A stretch of DNA of 33,765 bases, from positions 1-33,765 of the forward strand of contig CADECP010000055.1 of assembly GCA_902825875.1 (NCBI GenBank). The letters are read 5' to 3'. Positions 8,919 to 15,693 of this stretch are shown here, piece after piece (positions within the stretch are counted from its first letter, which is position 1; each line of letters starts with the position of its first letter). The stretch comes from an uncultured Acidobacteriota bacterium. Its GTDB lineage: Bacteria; Acidobacteriota; Blastocatellia; RBC074. Under the pieces are notes generated by a model. That model searched no databases, had not been told where the DNA came from, and was given only the letters and a program-made list of their open reading frames with translations. A program made the position numbers and the translations under genes.

Positions 8919-9560
8919 CTAAAATCTGTTTTGCAGCGTTTTCAAAACATCCTCAAACGTTTGGTATTCGTGAAACTTGATGCCAGTTTTTCGGCAGTGT
9001 TCAATCAGCGAATGTTTGGCGAAAACTTCGTCGGCGGCTTCGGCGGCTCCGCGATCCGAAAGCCCGTCGCCTATGAAGATTGTATGCTCGCCGCGTTTTT
9101 TGGCGGCTTTGATCGCCACAGCTTTGTCGTGTCCCCAACCGCTTTTGTCGCGGAACGTGCATTGCCAGCCGGTTTCTTCGTTCGGCGTCAGCGTATTGGC
9201 CAGAATCTCCAGACGCGGAAATTCCTCGCGGCGAATGAACAAATCAATCAGTTGATGAAACCCCGCGCTCAAAATCGTCAACGGAATAGTTTTGGTTTCG
9301 CACCACGCGGCAAATGCGGGAAAGGCAGGATCAATTTGCACCTGTTCGCGCAGTAGTTGTTCAGCGTCGGCGAACGAGCGACGAATGCTTCGCATTTCGG
9401 CAGCGATGCCTTCGCTCAAACTGATAGTGCCTTCGCGGATCAATCGCCCGATGGATTGCACCATCTCAGCGCCGCCGCCCAAATTCGTAGCCAAAAACAC
9501 CAAAGTGTCTTTCTGGCTGATCGTGCCGTCAAAATCGGAAAAGATGTGAAGTTTGGTCAT
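8919..9560 (-). CDS. MtnX-like HAD-IB phosphatase
   Basis: 213 residues, HAD superfamily. Motif I is FSDFDGTIS with Asp9 (nucleophile) and Asp11. Motif II is LSAGFHQL (Ser98). A lysine for motif III lies in the GHDK region, and motif IV is FIGDGLSDRGAAEAAD (Asp165, Asp169). The layout matches the MtnX / phosphoserine-phosphatase-like group; MtnX dephosphorylates 2-hydroxy-3-keto-5-methylthiopentenyl-1-phosphate in methionine salvage. No other methionine-salvage gene is in the window, so the actual substrate is open. The gene lies between the TfoX-N and J-domain genes; the gap to the former contains a 7-bp tandem repeat. Confidence 0.85.
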   Translation of the reverse strand: MTKLHIFSDFDGTISQKDTLVFLATNLGGGAEMVQSIGRLIREGTISLSEGIAAEMRSIRRSFADAEQLLREQVQIDPAFPAFAAWCETKTIPLTILSAGFHQLIDLFIRREEFPRLEILANTLTPNEETGWQCTFRDKSGWGHDKAVAIKAAKKRGEHTIFIGDGLSDRGAAEAADEVFAKHSLIEHCRKTGIKFHEYQTFEDVLKTLQNRF

Positions 9561-9567
9561 TTTTCAA

Positions 9568-9600
<33 letters not shown>

Positions 9601-9611
9601 TTTGCTTGCCA

Positions 9612-9941
9612 TTATTTTGACGGAAGAGACTTGGCGAATTTGAGTCCTTTCTGAACCCAGAATGCCAGCCGCTTTGCGGTGCGAATGCTGTCGGCTGCGA
9701 CGTAAATCATTCCTTTCATCGGTCGCCCGGTGAAATCCATTTCGCGCGCATCGGGTTCGGCCAGCGCCGCTTCGTAAGCTTCCGCGCCGACGCGCACCAT
9801 CAGGTCTTCGCCAACCACGCCGCAACTCATGTTGCCGTTCACCATAAAGGCCAAACCTCCGAACATCTTTTTTTCGACAACGCCGGTTTCTTCGTTGATT
9901 TGCTGCCGGATTCGTTCCGCCAATTTTTCGCTGAAAGCCAT
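9612..9941 (-). CDS. TfoX N-terminal domain protein
   Basis: 109 residues, matching the stand-alone TfoX/Sxy N-terminal domain (KKMFGGLAFMVNGNMSCGVVGEDLMVRVG, then the FTGRPMKGMIYV segment). In gamma-proteobacteria full-length TfoX regulates competence, but the short single-domain form seen here is widespread and its role is unknown; no TfoX C-terminal domain is present. It begins 12 bases after the lolA stop and is co-directional, so probably co-transcribed. Start at ATG 9941. Confidence 0.87.
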   Translation of the reverse strand: MAFSEKLAERIRQQINEETGVVEKKMFGGLAFMVNGNMSCGVVGEDLMVRVGAEAYEAALAEPDAREMDFTGRPMKGMIYVAADSIRTAKRLAFWVQKGLKFAKSLPSK

Positions 9942-9953
9942 TTTGCCTCCTGT

Positions 9954-10598
9954 TCAATTCGACCGGACTTCGACGCCCGGAGGAGCTTTGAAGACGAATT
10001 GTGCGGGGCTGACCGCCGGATTTTCCTGCACGTTGGAAAACAGAAAGTCCGAACGCGCGCCGCCACTTTCAATGAACGTCAGCCGCGCGATTTGCAAACT
10101 CGTTGGTTCAACTTCGACCAGCAATTCGCGGAAATCCGCCGCTCGTTTTGGAATCATTCTCAGAACTTTGTTGCCTGCGCGCGCCGGAGCTTCTTTGGAA
10201 AATTCGATGGTTTTGAAATCGCGCCTCAGATTGCCTCGCCCCAGCAAAAAGGCGAATGGCGCGCGCATATCGCCCGAATCCCTGATCGAACTTTTGGAAG
10301 CGTACTTTTCCGCCGGGACGTATTCGTAAAGGGTTTTGCCGTCGGAGATAAACAGCTTGGCTTCGGGCGAGGTGTAATCCCAACGCATCTTGCCGGGCTT
10401 TTTCAGCAGCACACGGCCACTTTCGCGGCGCGTTTGACTGCCGGTATGAATCTGCGTGAAGTCCGCCGACAGCGAACTCAGCTTGTTGTATTTCGTCTGC
10501 AAACCTTTAATCAGTTGATCGAGTTCCGACGACTGACCAAACGCATTTGGCAGTAACAGGGAAAACAGCGGCAGTAGCGCGAAAAACTTTTTTAGCAT
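9954..10598 (-). CDS. lolA: Outer-membrane lipoprotein carrier protein LolA
   Basis: 214 residues with a signal peptide (MLKKFFALLPLFSLLLPNAFG). The mature domain fits the LolA/LolB fold: SLSADFTQ near residue 43, GRVLLKKPGKMRWDY near 62-75, FISDGKTLYEYVP near 85, and a half-barrel of beta-strands to the C-terminus. LolA ferries lipoproteins across the periplasm from LolCDE to the outer membrane. No LolCDE gene is adjacent. It is the first gene of the minus-strand run that ends with folK. No good ribosome binding site is visible upstream of the ATG. It is divergent from the toxin-antitoxin pair; the 127-bp gap must hold promoters for both. Confidence 0.9.
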   Translation of the reverse strand: MLKKFFALLPLFSLLLPNAFGQSSELDQLIKGLQTKYNKLSSLSADFTQIHTGSQTRRESGRVLLKKPGKMRWDYTSPEAKLFISDGKTLYEYVPAEKYASKSSIRDSGDMRAPFAFLLGRGNLRRDFKTIEFSKEAPARAGNKVLRMIPKRAADFRELLVEVEPTSLQIARLTFIESGGARSDFLFSNVQENPAVSPAQFVFKAPPGVEVRSN

Positions 10599-10725
10599 TT
10601 GGTTTCGATGATGTTTTGGACTTCGGAAAATGAGGCGGGATTATAGCCGCTGGTGGCGAGCTTTGGCGAATATGCGGCTAGACGCCGAGTCGCTTGCTCA
10701 ATAGAATGCTCGCGGAGGTGGCAAA

Positions 10726-10959
10726 ATGACCATTGCAGTTGAAGCAATTTATGAAGCTGGGGTTCTCAAACCTGTTCGACCGCTGAATGAGTTGAAGGAT
10801 AAAGACAGGGTTCTGCTGAAACTGGAAACTTTGAGTTTGGCGATGGAGTTGGATTCTCAAAATATCATTGAACGGCAAAGGCGTCAGCGTCTGATTCTTG
10901 AACCAGAAATGGCGGATGACCTGATGAACAATTCGGAAAATGATCTACTCGAGGTCTGA
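10726..10959 (+). CDS. DUF104 (AF2212-like) antitoxin
   Basis: 77 residues. The N-terminal half (IAVEAIYEAGVLKPVRPLNELKD style, residues 3-30) is the hallmark of the AF2212-like/DUF104 antitoxins that pair with PIN-domain ribonucleases. The C-terminal half is a charged helix likely to wrap the toxin. GGAGGTG sits five bases before the ATG, the strongest ribosome binding site in this part of the window, consistent with antitoxin excess. The toxin follows after four bases. Confidence 0.88.
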   Translation: MTIAVEAIYEAGVLKPVRPLNELKDKDRVLLKLETLSLAMELDSQNIIERQRRQRLILEPEMADDLMNNSENDLLEV

Positions 10960-10963
10960 GTTT

Positions 10964-11464
10964 ATGCTTGACGATATTCCTGCCGGTGCAAGGTGTTTTG
11001 TTGATTCGAATATCTTTTTTTACCACTTTGCCGCAGTCATTTCGGATGCTGCGTTGTCGAATGCCTGCTCGGATTTCCTCCAACGAATCAGCAAAGGCGA
11101 GCTTACGGCGATGACTTCGACAGTTGTGGCAGCAGAGGCCATTCACAAGGTGATGCTGGCTGAAGCGAAAGTGCGTTACGACCCGAAACTGAGCGCCGCA
11201 CGGTTACAAAAACAACGCCATCTGATTGCGACTCTTTCTCACCATAAGCAAATTGCCGAACTCATTCGCGCGCTCAAAATCCAGGTTGAACCCATTACGC
11301 TGGACTTACTGGAAAGAGCGGCAGACATTTCCATTCAACATCAGCTTTTGACCAATGACGCTTTGACCGTTGCTGTGATGGAAAAATTGCGGCTGACGGA
11401 TATTGCGACCAACGACGATGACTTTGATTCGATTGCTCACTTGAAGGCGTGGAAACCAAGATAA
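10964..11464 (+). CDS. PIN-domain ribonuclease toxin (VapC-like)
   Basis: 166 residues. PIN fold with acidic active-site residues: CFVDSNIFFYHF (first Asp near residue 11), a central Glu in VVAAEAIHKV, LLTNDALTVAVMEKL, and TNDDDFD near the C-terminus. Family members cleave RNA with Mg/Mn and are blocked by the partner antitoxin. I start at the ATG at 10964, which has GAGG nine bases upstream and follows the antitoxin stop; an earlier ATG at 10940 would overlap it. It ends 12 bases from the convergent ABC ATPase stop. Confidence 0.88.
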   Translation: MLDDIPAGARCFVDSNIFFYHFAAVISDAALSNACSDFLQRISKGELTAMTSTVVAAEAIHKVMLAEAKVRYDPKLSAARLQKQRHLIATLSHHKQIAELIRALKIQVEPITLDLLERAADISIQHQLLTNDALTVAVMEKLRLTDIATNDDDFDSIAHLKAWKPR

Positions 11465-11476
11465 TTCCGCCAACAA

Positions 11477-12403
11477 TCAGCTTCCTTTTACTTCCCGGAC
11501 AAACAAATCTTCCAGCGATTCGCGCACAGGGTTGACCGAAACGATTCGTCCGCCTGCGGCGTGCGTCAGTTCCAGCATCCGAGCCAGGTCGCGGTCGTCT
11601 TTCAATCGAATTCGAGCGTTGTCGGGCGAAGCTGAAATGCTAAGGGCAAGGCTTCGAATTTCAGCCAATGCCGGTTCGGTGACGCCGCTGACGACGACTT
11701 CCAGTTCGTTGCTGTGGGCTTTCAGGATTTCGGAAAGCTTGCCGGATTCGATCAGGCGGCCTTTGTTCAGAATGGCTACGCGATCGCACATGGCTTCAAC
11801 GTCGGCCAGGATGTGCGACGAAAAGAAAATCGTTTTGCCTTGAGCGCGTAAACCGACTACAAAATCGCGCACTTCGCGGCGACCAAGCGGATCAAGTCCC
11901 GACATTGGCTCGTCCAGAAACAGAACTTCGGGATCGTGGATCAACGCCTGAGCCAGCCCAACGCGCTGCAACATGCCTTTGGAAAATTTGCGAAGCTGTT
12001 TGTCGGCAGAATCTGCAAGGCCGACTTGATGAAGCAGTTTGTCGGCGCGTTCGGCGGCTTCGGTTTTGGGCAAATCGCACAACGCGCCGCAATAAAGCAG
12101 AAATTCGCGCGCCGTCAGGTAATCGTAAAAGTAAGGTTGTTCCGGCAAGTAACCGATTCGCCGCCGCATCGCCACGTCATCAATCGCTGAGCCTAGAATC
12201 CACGCCGAACCAGTCGTCGGGCGAATCAAACCCAGCAGGATTTTGAACGTCGTCGTTTTCCCAGCCCCGTTTGGTCCGAGCAGGCCGAACACTTCGCCCG
12301 ATGCGATTTGCAGGCTCAAACTGTCCAGAGCGCGCACCGAGCGTTTGCGCCAGAAGCCGGTCAGATAATCTTGGGTTAGGTTTTCGACTTCAATCACAGA
12401 CAT
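11477..12403 (-). CDS. ABC transporter ATP-binding protein
   Basis: 308 residues. Walker A is GPNGAGKTT (43-51), the Q-loop is near LPEQPYFYDYLT, the signature FSKGMLQR (139-146), Walker B LFLDEP (160-165) and the H-loop SSHILAD (His196). The C-terminal 80 residues form the regulatory tail typical of CcmA/drug-efflux ATPases that work with ABC-2 permeases. It is the third gene of a permease-TPR-ATPase unit and is separated from the TPR gene by a palindrome-filled gap of about 100 bp. Likely an exporter ATPase; the substrate is unknown. Confidence 0.92.
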   Translation of the reverse strand: MSVIEVENLTQDYLTGFWRKRSVRALDSLSLQIASGEVFGLLGPNGAGKTTTFKILLGLIRPTTGSAWILGSAIDDVAMRRRIGYLPEQPYFYDYLTAREFLLYCGALCDLPKTEAAERADKLLHQVGLADSADKQLRKFSKGMLQRVGLAQALIHDPEVLFLDEPMSGLDPLGRREVRDFVVGLRAQGKTIFFSSHILADVEAMCDRVAILNKGRLIESGKLSEILKAHSNELEVVVSGVTEPALAEIRSLALSISASPDNARIRLKDDRDLARMLELTHAAGGRIVSVNPVRESLEDLFVREVKGS

Positions 12404-12428
12404 TGCTCATCAGTGGGTTGGGGAAAAC

Positions 12429-12503
12429 GACGGAACAAACGAAAATAACTGAAAAAACGGAAAGAAGATGGTTTGGAATTTCCGTTATTTCCGTTTGTTC
12501 CGT
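12429..12503. repeat. Palindromic element between TPR and ABC ATPase genes
   Basis: ACGGAACAAACG (12430-12441) and CGTTTGTTCCGT (12492-12503) are perfectly complementary, and the pairing continues inward imperfectly (AAAATAACTGAAAA against a GAAATAACGGAAA-like arm). The words AACGGAA/GAAATAAC repeat with a roughly 10-base period. The right arm touches the TPR gene's stop codon. It could act as a weak terminator or mRNA-stabilising hairpin, but its composition matches the other palindromes here. Confidence 0.85.
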
Positions 12504-13222
12504 TATCTCTCTTTTTGTTGCTGAAGTAATAACAATTGTTCTTCGCAGACTTGCCGGACGAATCCGTCGTTACTTTCTTCGTAAAGTCGCTGGAACATTT
12601 GCCGGGCGGTTTCGCGGTCGCCGCCTTTGGCCAAGACGGTGGCCGCCATAGGTTGCAACCACGCCGGAGCGTCAGGCGTCTGGCTGCCGCGTTGATAAAC
12701 AGCGGCGGCTTCGCGGAATCTGCCCAATCGCCACAGCGTGAAACCTAAATCCTGATACAGCCGCCAGTCGTTCGGATTGTCGCGAATGCCGCGTTGGATG
12801 AAGTTGATCGCCTCTGCCGGATTGTCGTATTGCAAAAAGAACCCGCCGAAGCGATACGCCGCCACGTGGCGCGGATCGAGTTCCGTCACCAATTCCAGCA
12901 TCGGTTTCAACAAATCCAGGCGGCGAACGTCGAACTGCTCGCCGGTCAATCGTTGCTGCTGAAACTTTTCGCCAAAATACAGGGTGGTGTTGATCCAGTA
13001 CGCATCGGCCATCAATCCGGTGAAGCCCAGACTGGCGCGTTTCAAAATTTCGCTCGAACGAATGTACAGCGTGTCTTCGGGAATCAGCGGCAGACGGTTT
13101 TCGGCGTCCAGCCAGGTTTGCGCGGTTATGCTCAACGTCAAGGCGATTACCAGCGCCAAGTAAGCACCAATCGAAGAAGACCCGCTTGCTACCGCGCGCG
13201 GTACTGATCCGGTTGATTTCAC
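12503..13222 (-). CDS. Membrane-anchored TPR protein in an ABC transporter unit
   Basis: 239 residues. One N-terminal membrane helix (about 18-36, AYLALVIALTLSITAQTW) is followed by an extracytoplasmic part with TPR-like helical pairs from about 110 to 225 (VTELDPRHVAAYRFGGFFLQ, GIRDNPNDWRLYQDLGFTLW, GRFREAAAVYQRGSQ). The GTG start at 13222 overlaps the permease stop (GTGA), so the gene is coupled to the permease. Residues 4-13 before the helix (TGSVPRAVAS) are encoded by a 26-bp repeat also present in dacB. Function is unknown; context suggests an accessory or adaptor subunit of the ABC system. Confidence 0.82.
   Translation of the reverse strand: MKSTGSVPRAVASGSSSIGAYLALVIALTLSITAQTWLDAENRLPLIPEDTLYIRSSEILKRASLGFTGLMADAYWINTTLYFGEKFQQQRLTGEQFDVRRLDLLKPMLELVTELDPRHVAAYRFGGFFLQYDNPAEAINFIQRGIRDNPNDWRLYQDLGFTLWRLGRFREAAAVYQRGSQTPDAPAWLQPMAATVLAKGGDRETARQMFQRLYEESNDGFVRQVCEEQLLLLQQQKER
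13181..13206. repeat. 26-bp palindrome-bearing repeat, copy A (inside TPR gene)
   Basis: This 26-base segment contains the 14-bp perfect palindrome TACCGCGCGCGGTA (13190-13203). The reverse complement of 23542-23567 inside dacB matches it at 25 of 26 positions. In this copy it encodes the residues just before the membrane helix of the TPR protein. Confidence 0.9.
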
Positions 13223-14022
13223 TTGAAGTTTCTCCGGTCAAAAATCAACACTGCCACAGCCAACAACGCCGCAACGTAACAAATCGCGTATACCGTGTTG
13301 CCCGCCAGCAATCGCGCCGGAACCGATTCGCCGTAAGCGGCTTCGTTGATGAAATTGAAGCTGGCTAGATTCGGCAGCAGATGATAAAGCGCGCGGCTGA
13401 CGATCCGCGTGGCGGCGGAATCGGCGGTTTCGGCAAACAGCTTCAAGTCGGGACTCCAACGACCAATCAGAAAAATCAGCAACGTAAACAACGCCGACAA
13501 CGCCGGAGTCGAAAAGCATGAAAACAACAACGCGACGGCGGTCATCACCGCCAGTTCCAAAAAGATCAAATACGCCGCCGGCCATAAAGCCAATTGCGCG
13601 GCGTCGAATCCGCCTTTGGCAAAGATCAAAGCCAAAGCCACTGCCGCCGCCATCGCCGTCGTGTTGACCAGCAGCGTCAAACACAATCCGAAATACTTGC
13701 CCAAAATGAACTGCGACCGGCGAACGGGTTTCGACAGAATGACGGCGACGGTTCGTTTTTCGATTTCTTTCGACACCAGCCCTATGCCGATGAAGATGGC
13801 AATCAGCAATCCGAAGACAGAAGTTGCCGACAAGCCAACGTCAATGATGATCTTGGCTTCCTGGCCGACGGCTATGCGACCAATGACCGAAGCCGCCGCG
13901 ACAATCAGCGCGACAAACAACACCAGGTTATACAGCACGCGGTCACGCACCGATTCGCGGAATGTGTTGTAGGCGATGGCAGTGATCTTCAAGGCTTTGT
14001 TTTTTTCATCCACGAAGATCAC
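13219..14022 (-). CDS. ABC-2 type permease
   Basis: 267 residues with about six membrane helices (VLYNLVLFVALIVAAASVIG, SVFGLLIAIFIGIGLV, CLTLLVNTTAMAAAVALALI, AAYLIFLELAVMTAVALLFS, ALFTLLIFLIG, and a last one near the C-terminus). The N-terminal AYNTFRESVRDRVLY and KPVRRSQFILGKYFG segments are typical of ABC-2 permeases. The partner ATPase is two genes downstream. The start is uncertain: GTG at 14022 and GTG at 14013 both lie inside a palindromic repeat, and a TTG at 13992 just before the conserved part is also possible. Coupled by GTGA to the TPR gene. Confidence 0.9.
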   Translation of the reverse strand: MIFVDEKNKALKITAIAYNTFRESVRDRVLYNLVLFVALIVAAASVIGRIAVGQEAKIIIDVGLSATSVFGLLIAIFIGIGLVSKEIEKRTVAVILSKPVRRSQFILGKYFGLCLTLLVNTTAMAAAVALALIFAKGGFDAAQLALWPAAYLIFLELAVMTAVALLFSCFSTPALSALFTLLIFLIGRWSPDLKLFAETADSAATRIVSRALYHLLPNLASFNFINEAAYGESVPARLLAGNTVYAICYVAALLAVAVLIFDRRNFK

Positions 14023-14075
14023 GAAGAGACACGAAGTTTACAGCCCATCTTGGTGTTTCTTCGTATTCTTCGTGG
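14010..14075. repeat. ACGAAG-word palindrome over the permease start
   Basis: Three ACGAAG words (14012, 14021, 14031) face two CTTCGT words (14059, 14068). The arms 14010-14026 and 14059-14075 pair at 15 of 17 positions. The left arm overlaps the probable start codons of the permease; the right arm lies just after the DinB-family stop codon. Confidence 0.9.
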
Positions 14076-14081
14076 ACAGTT

Positions 14082-14576
14082 TTATTTCCTGGCAAGGAGG
14101 TAAAAGAGCAAATCCACCGCTGGCGGAGCGATGCCGAGTTGGCGAATCATCCCGACGACCTGACCGCGATGCAGCGTGGCGTGATTGACGACGTGTTGCA
14201 TCAACGCGACCAGCGGCAAGCTGGCCATTTCGCCTTTGGTGTTTTTGTAATCCAAATCGGCGTGCAGCGCGTCCATCGTCAGCCCGTCGAGAAAGGCTTT
14301 GCGATTGGCTTCGATCTTTTGCCATTCGGCGCGCAAGGTCGGCAAATCGGCAAAAGCGTCTGCTTTCCACAATCCGGCGGGCGAATTGCCTTGCCAGCGT
14401 TCCAGCCAAATCCATTCGGCGGCAGCCATGTGAACCAGCGTGCCGAAGATTGAACCCATGCTGATTTTCACATCTTGATGAAGCTGCTCTTCGGTCAGTT
14501 TTTCGGCGGCGTCCAAAACCAGATGGTTGGCGTATTCGGTGTAATCGAACAATTGGCGAATGTCTTCGAGGTTCAT
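14082..14576 (-). CDS. DinB-family metal-binding four-helix protein
   Basis: 164 residues, a DinB/YfiT-like four-helix bundle. The three metal ligands of the family are visible: His near residue 49 (GTLVHMAAAEWIWLERWQG) and the pair in HVVNHATLHRGQVVGMIRQLG near 128-145. Members bind Ni or Zn; several are thiol-dependent transferases and most have no known substrate. The ATG at 14576 immediately follows the psuG stop, and AGGAG lies seven bases upstream inside psuG, so the two are translationally coupled. Confidence 0.9.
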   Translation of the reverse strand: MNLEDIRQLFDYTEYANHLVLDAAEKLTEEQLHQDVKISMGSIFGTLVHMAAAEWIWLERWQGNSPAGLWKADAFADLPTLRAEWQKIEANRKAFLDGLTMDALHADLDYKNTKGEMASLPLVALMQHVVNHATLHRGQVVGMIRQLGIAPPAVDLLFYLLARK

Positions 14577-15485
14577 TCATTGCTCCTGTTTTGAAAATGC
14601 GATGGCGATTTGCCCGGCGATGCGAGCGTTGTTTTCCAGCAAAGCGATGTTTGCGCGCAAAGCTCGGCCTTCTGTTTTCGCGGCAATGCGCGAGAGCAAA
14701 AACGGCGTGACGGATTTGCCTGTGATGTTTTGTTCGGTGGCGGCAATCAACGCCGATTCGATTTCGTGTCTGATTTCTTCGGCGGGAACTTCGGCTTCGG
14801 CTGGAATGGGAGCTACGACCAGCACCGAAGTCGTGAATCCCAATTGCCAATGACTGGCTGCTATCGCCGCGACTTCTTCCGGTGAATCGGCGCGCAAGTC
14901 GAGTCTCAATCCGCTCGACCGGGAATAGAACGCGGGCAGTTCGTCGGTTTGATAACCGACCACTGGCACGCCCAGCGTTTCCAGCACTTCCAAAGTTTTC
15001 GGCAAATCCAAAATCGCTTTGGCTCCGGCGCAAACGGTGACGACCGGGAATCGAGCCAGCGCGGTCAAATCTGCTGAAATGTCGAAACTGTCCGAAGCCC
15101 CGCGATGAACTCCGCCGATGCCGCCTGTGGCAAAAACTCGAATTCCGGCTTTGGCGGCGAAATACAAACTCGACGCAACTGTGGTCGCTCCCCAGCGACG
15201 TTGAGCGATTACCGCGCCCAGATTCGCCAGATTGACTTTGACTACGTCCGCGCGATTGGCGATTTCTTCAATCTGTTTCTGGCTCAAACCGATGACCGGC
15301 TGACCGGCGACGATGCCAATGGTTGCAGGCGTTGCGCCGGATTCGCGGACAGCGTTTTCGCATGCGCGCGCGGTTTCCAGATTATGCGGCGACGGAAGTC
15401 CGTGCGCGATGACTGTGGATTCCAGCGCCACTTGGGGGATTGCGGATTGCGGATTGCGGATTGCGGATTGATTGGTCGGTGACAT
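14577..15485 (-). CDS. psuG: Pseudouridine-5'-phosphate glycosidase
   Basis: 302 residues. It reversibly splits pseudouridine 5'-phosphate into uracil and ribose 5-phosphate. Motifs: VALESTVIAHGLP at about 19-31, GVIGLSQKQIEE-type segment, VATGGIGGVHRGA near 118-130, AGAKAILDLPKTLEVLETLG, and ELPAFYSRSSG. Length is normal. Residues 5-16 (NQSAIRNPQSAI) are encoded by a 7-bp tandem repeat lying between the ATG at 15485 and the conserved domain, so the N-terminus is longer than usual. AAGAGAA precedes the ATG. No PsuK kinase gene is adjacent; divergent from glgC. Confidence 0.93.
   Translation of the reverse strand: MSPTNQSAIRNPQSAIPQVALESTVIAHGLPSPHNLETARACENAVRESGATPATIGIVAGQPVIGLSQKQIEEIANRADVVKVNLANLGAVIAQRRWGATTVASSLYFAAKAGIRVFATGGIGGVHRGASDSFDISADLTALARFPVVTVCAGAKAILDLPKTLEVLETLGVPVVGYQTDELPAFYSRSSGLRLDLRADSPEEVAAIAASHWQLGFTTSVLVVAPIPAEAEVPAEEIRHEIESALIAATEQNITGKSVTPFLLSRIAAKTEGRALRANIALLENNARIAGQIAIAFSKQEQ
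15437..15470. repeat. 7-bp tandem repeat (GGATTGC) inside psuG
   Basis: Four full and one nearly full copy of GGATTGC. Three 7-bp units equal seven codons, so the repeat reads through psuG without breaking the frame, giving the repeated residues SAIRNPQ. Confidence 0.95.
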
Positions 15486-15573
15486 CGGTTCTCTTGTAAA
15501 ACTGTTTTTGCTTACTTATTCTCAGCCGCGTTCAAGCTTAGCTCAGTCAGTCAGATGAGCCAAGCAACCTCAG

Positions 15574-15671
15574 AATGCTGAATTCGGAATGATGAAGGAT
15601 GAATTTCGGGCGGATATTTCCGCTGGTCTTCTTGCTTTCCGTTCAGCATTCATCATTCCGAATTCAGCATT
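15574..15671. repeat. 23-bp perfect inverted repeat upstream of glgC
   Basis: Arms 15574-15596 and 15649-15671 are perfectly complementary over 23 bp (core GCTGAATTCGGAATGATG), with a 52-base spacer. The right arm ends ten bases before the glgC ribosome binding site TGAGGAG, in the divergent gap between psuG and glgC. Confidence 0.97.
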
Positions 15672-15693
15672 TTCAAAACCTGAGGAGTCCCCG

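Noticed and set aside
7860..9356. Open frame of 498 codons on the plus strand
   Set aside because: It runs antisense across three tightly packed genes with clear motifs (small hypothetical, J-domain, HAD phosphatase) and has Phe/Gln-rich shadow composition.
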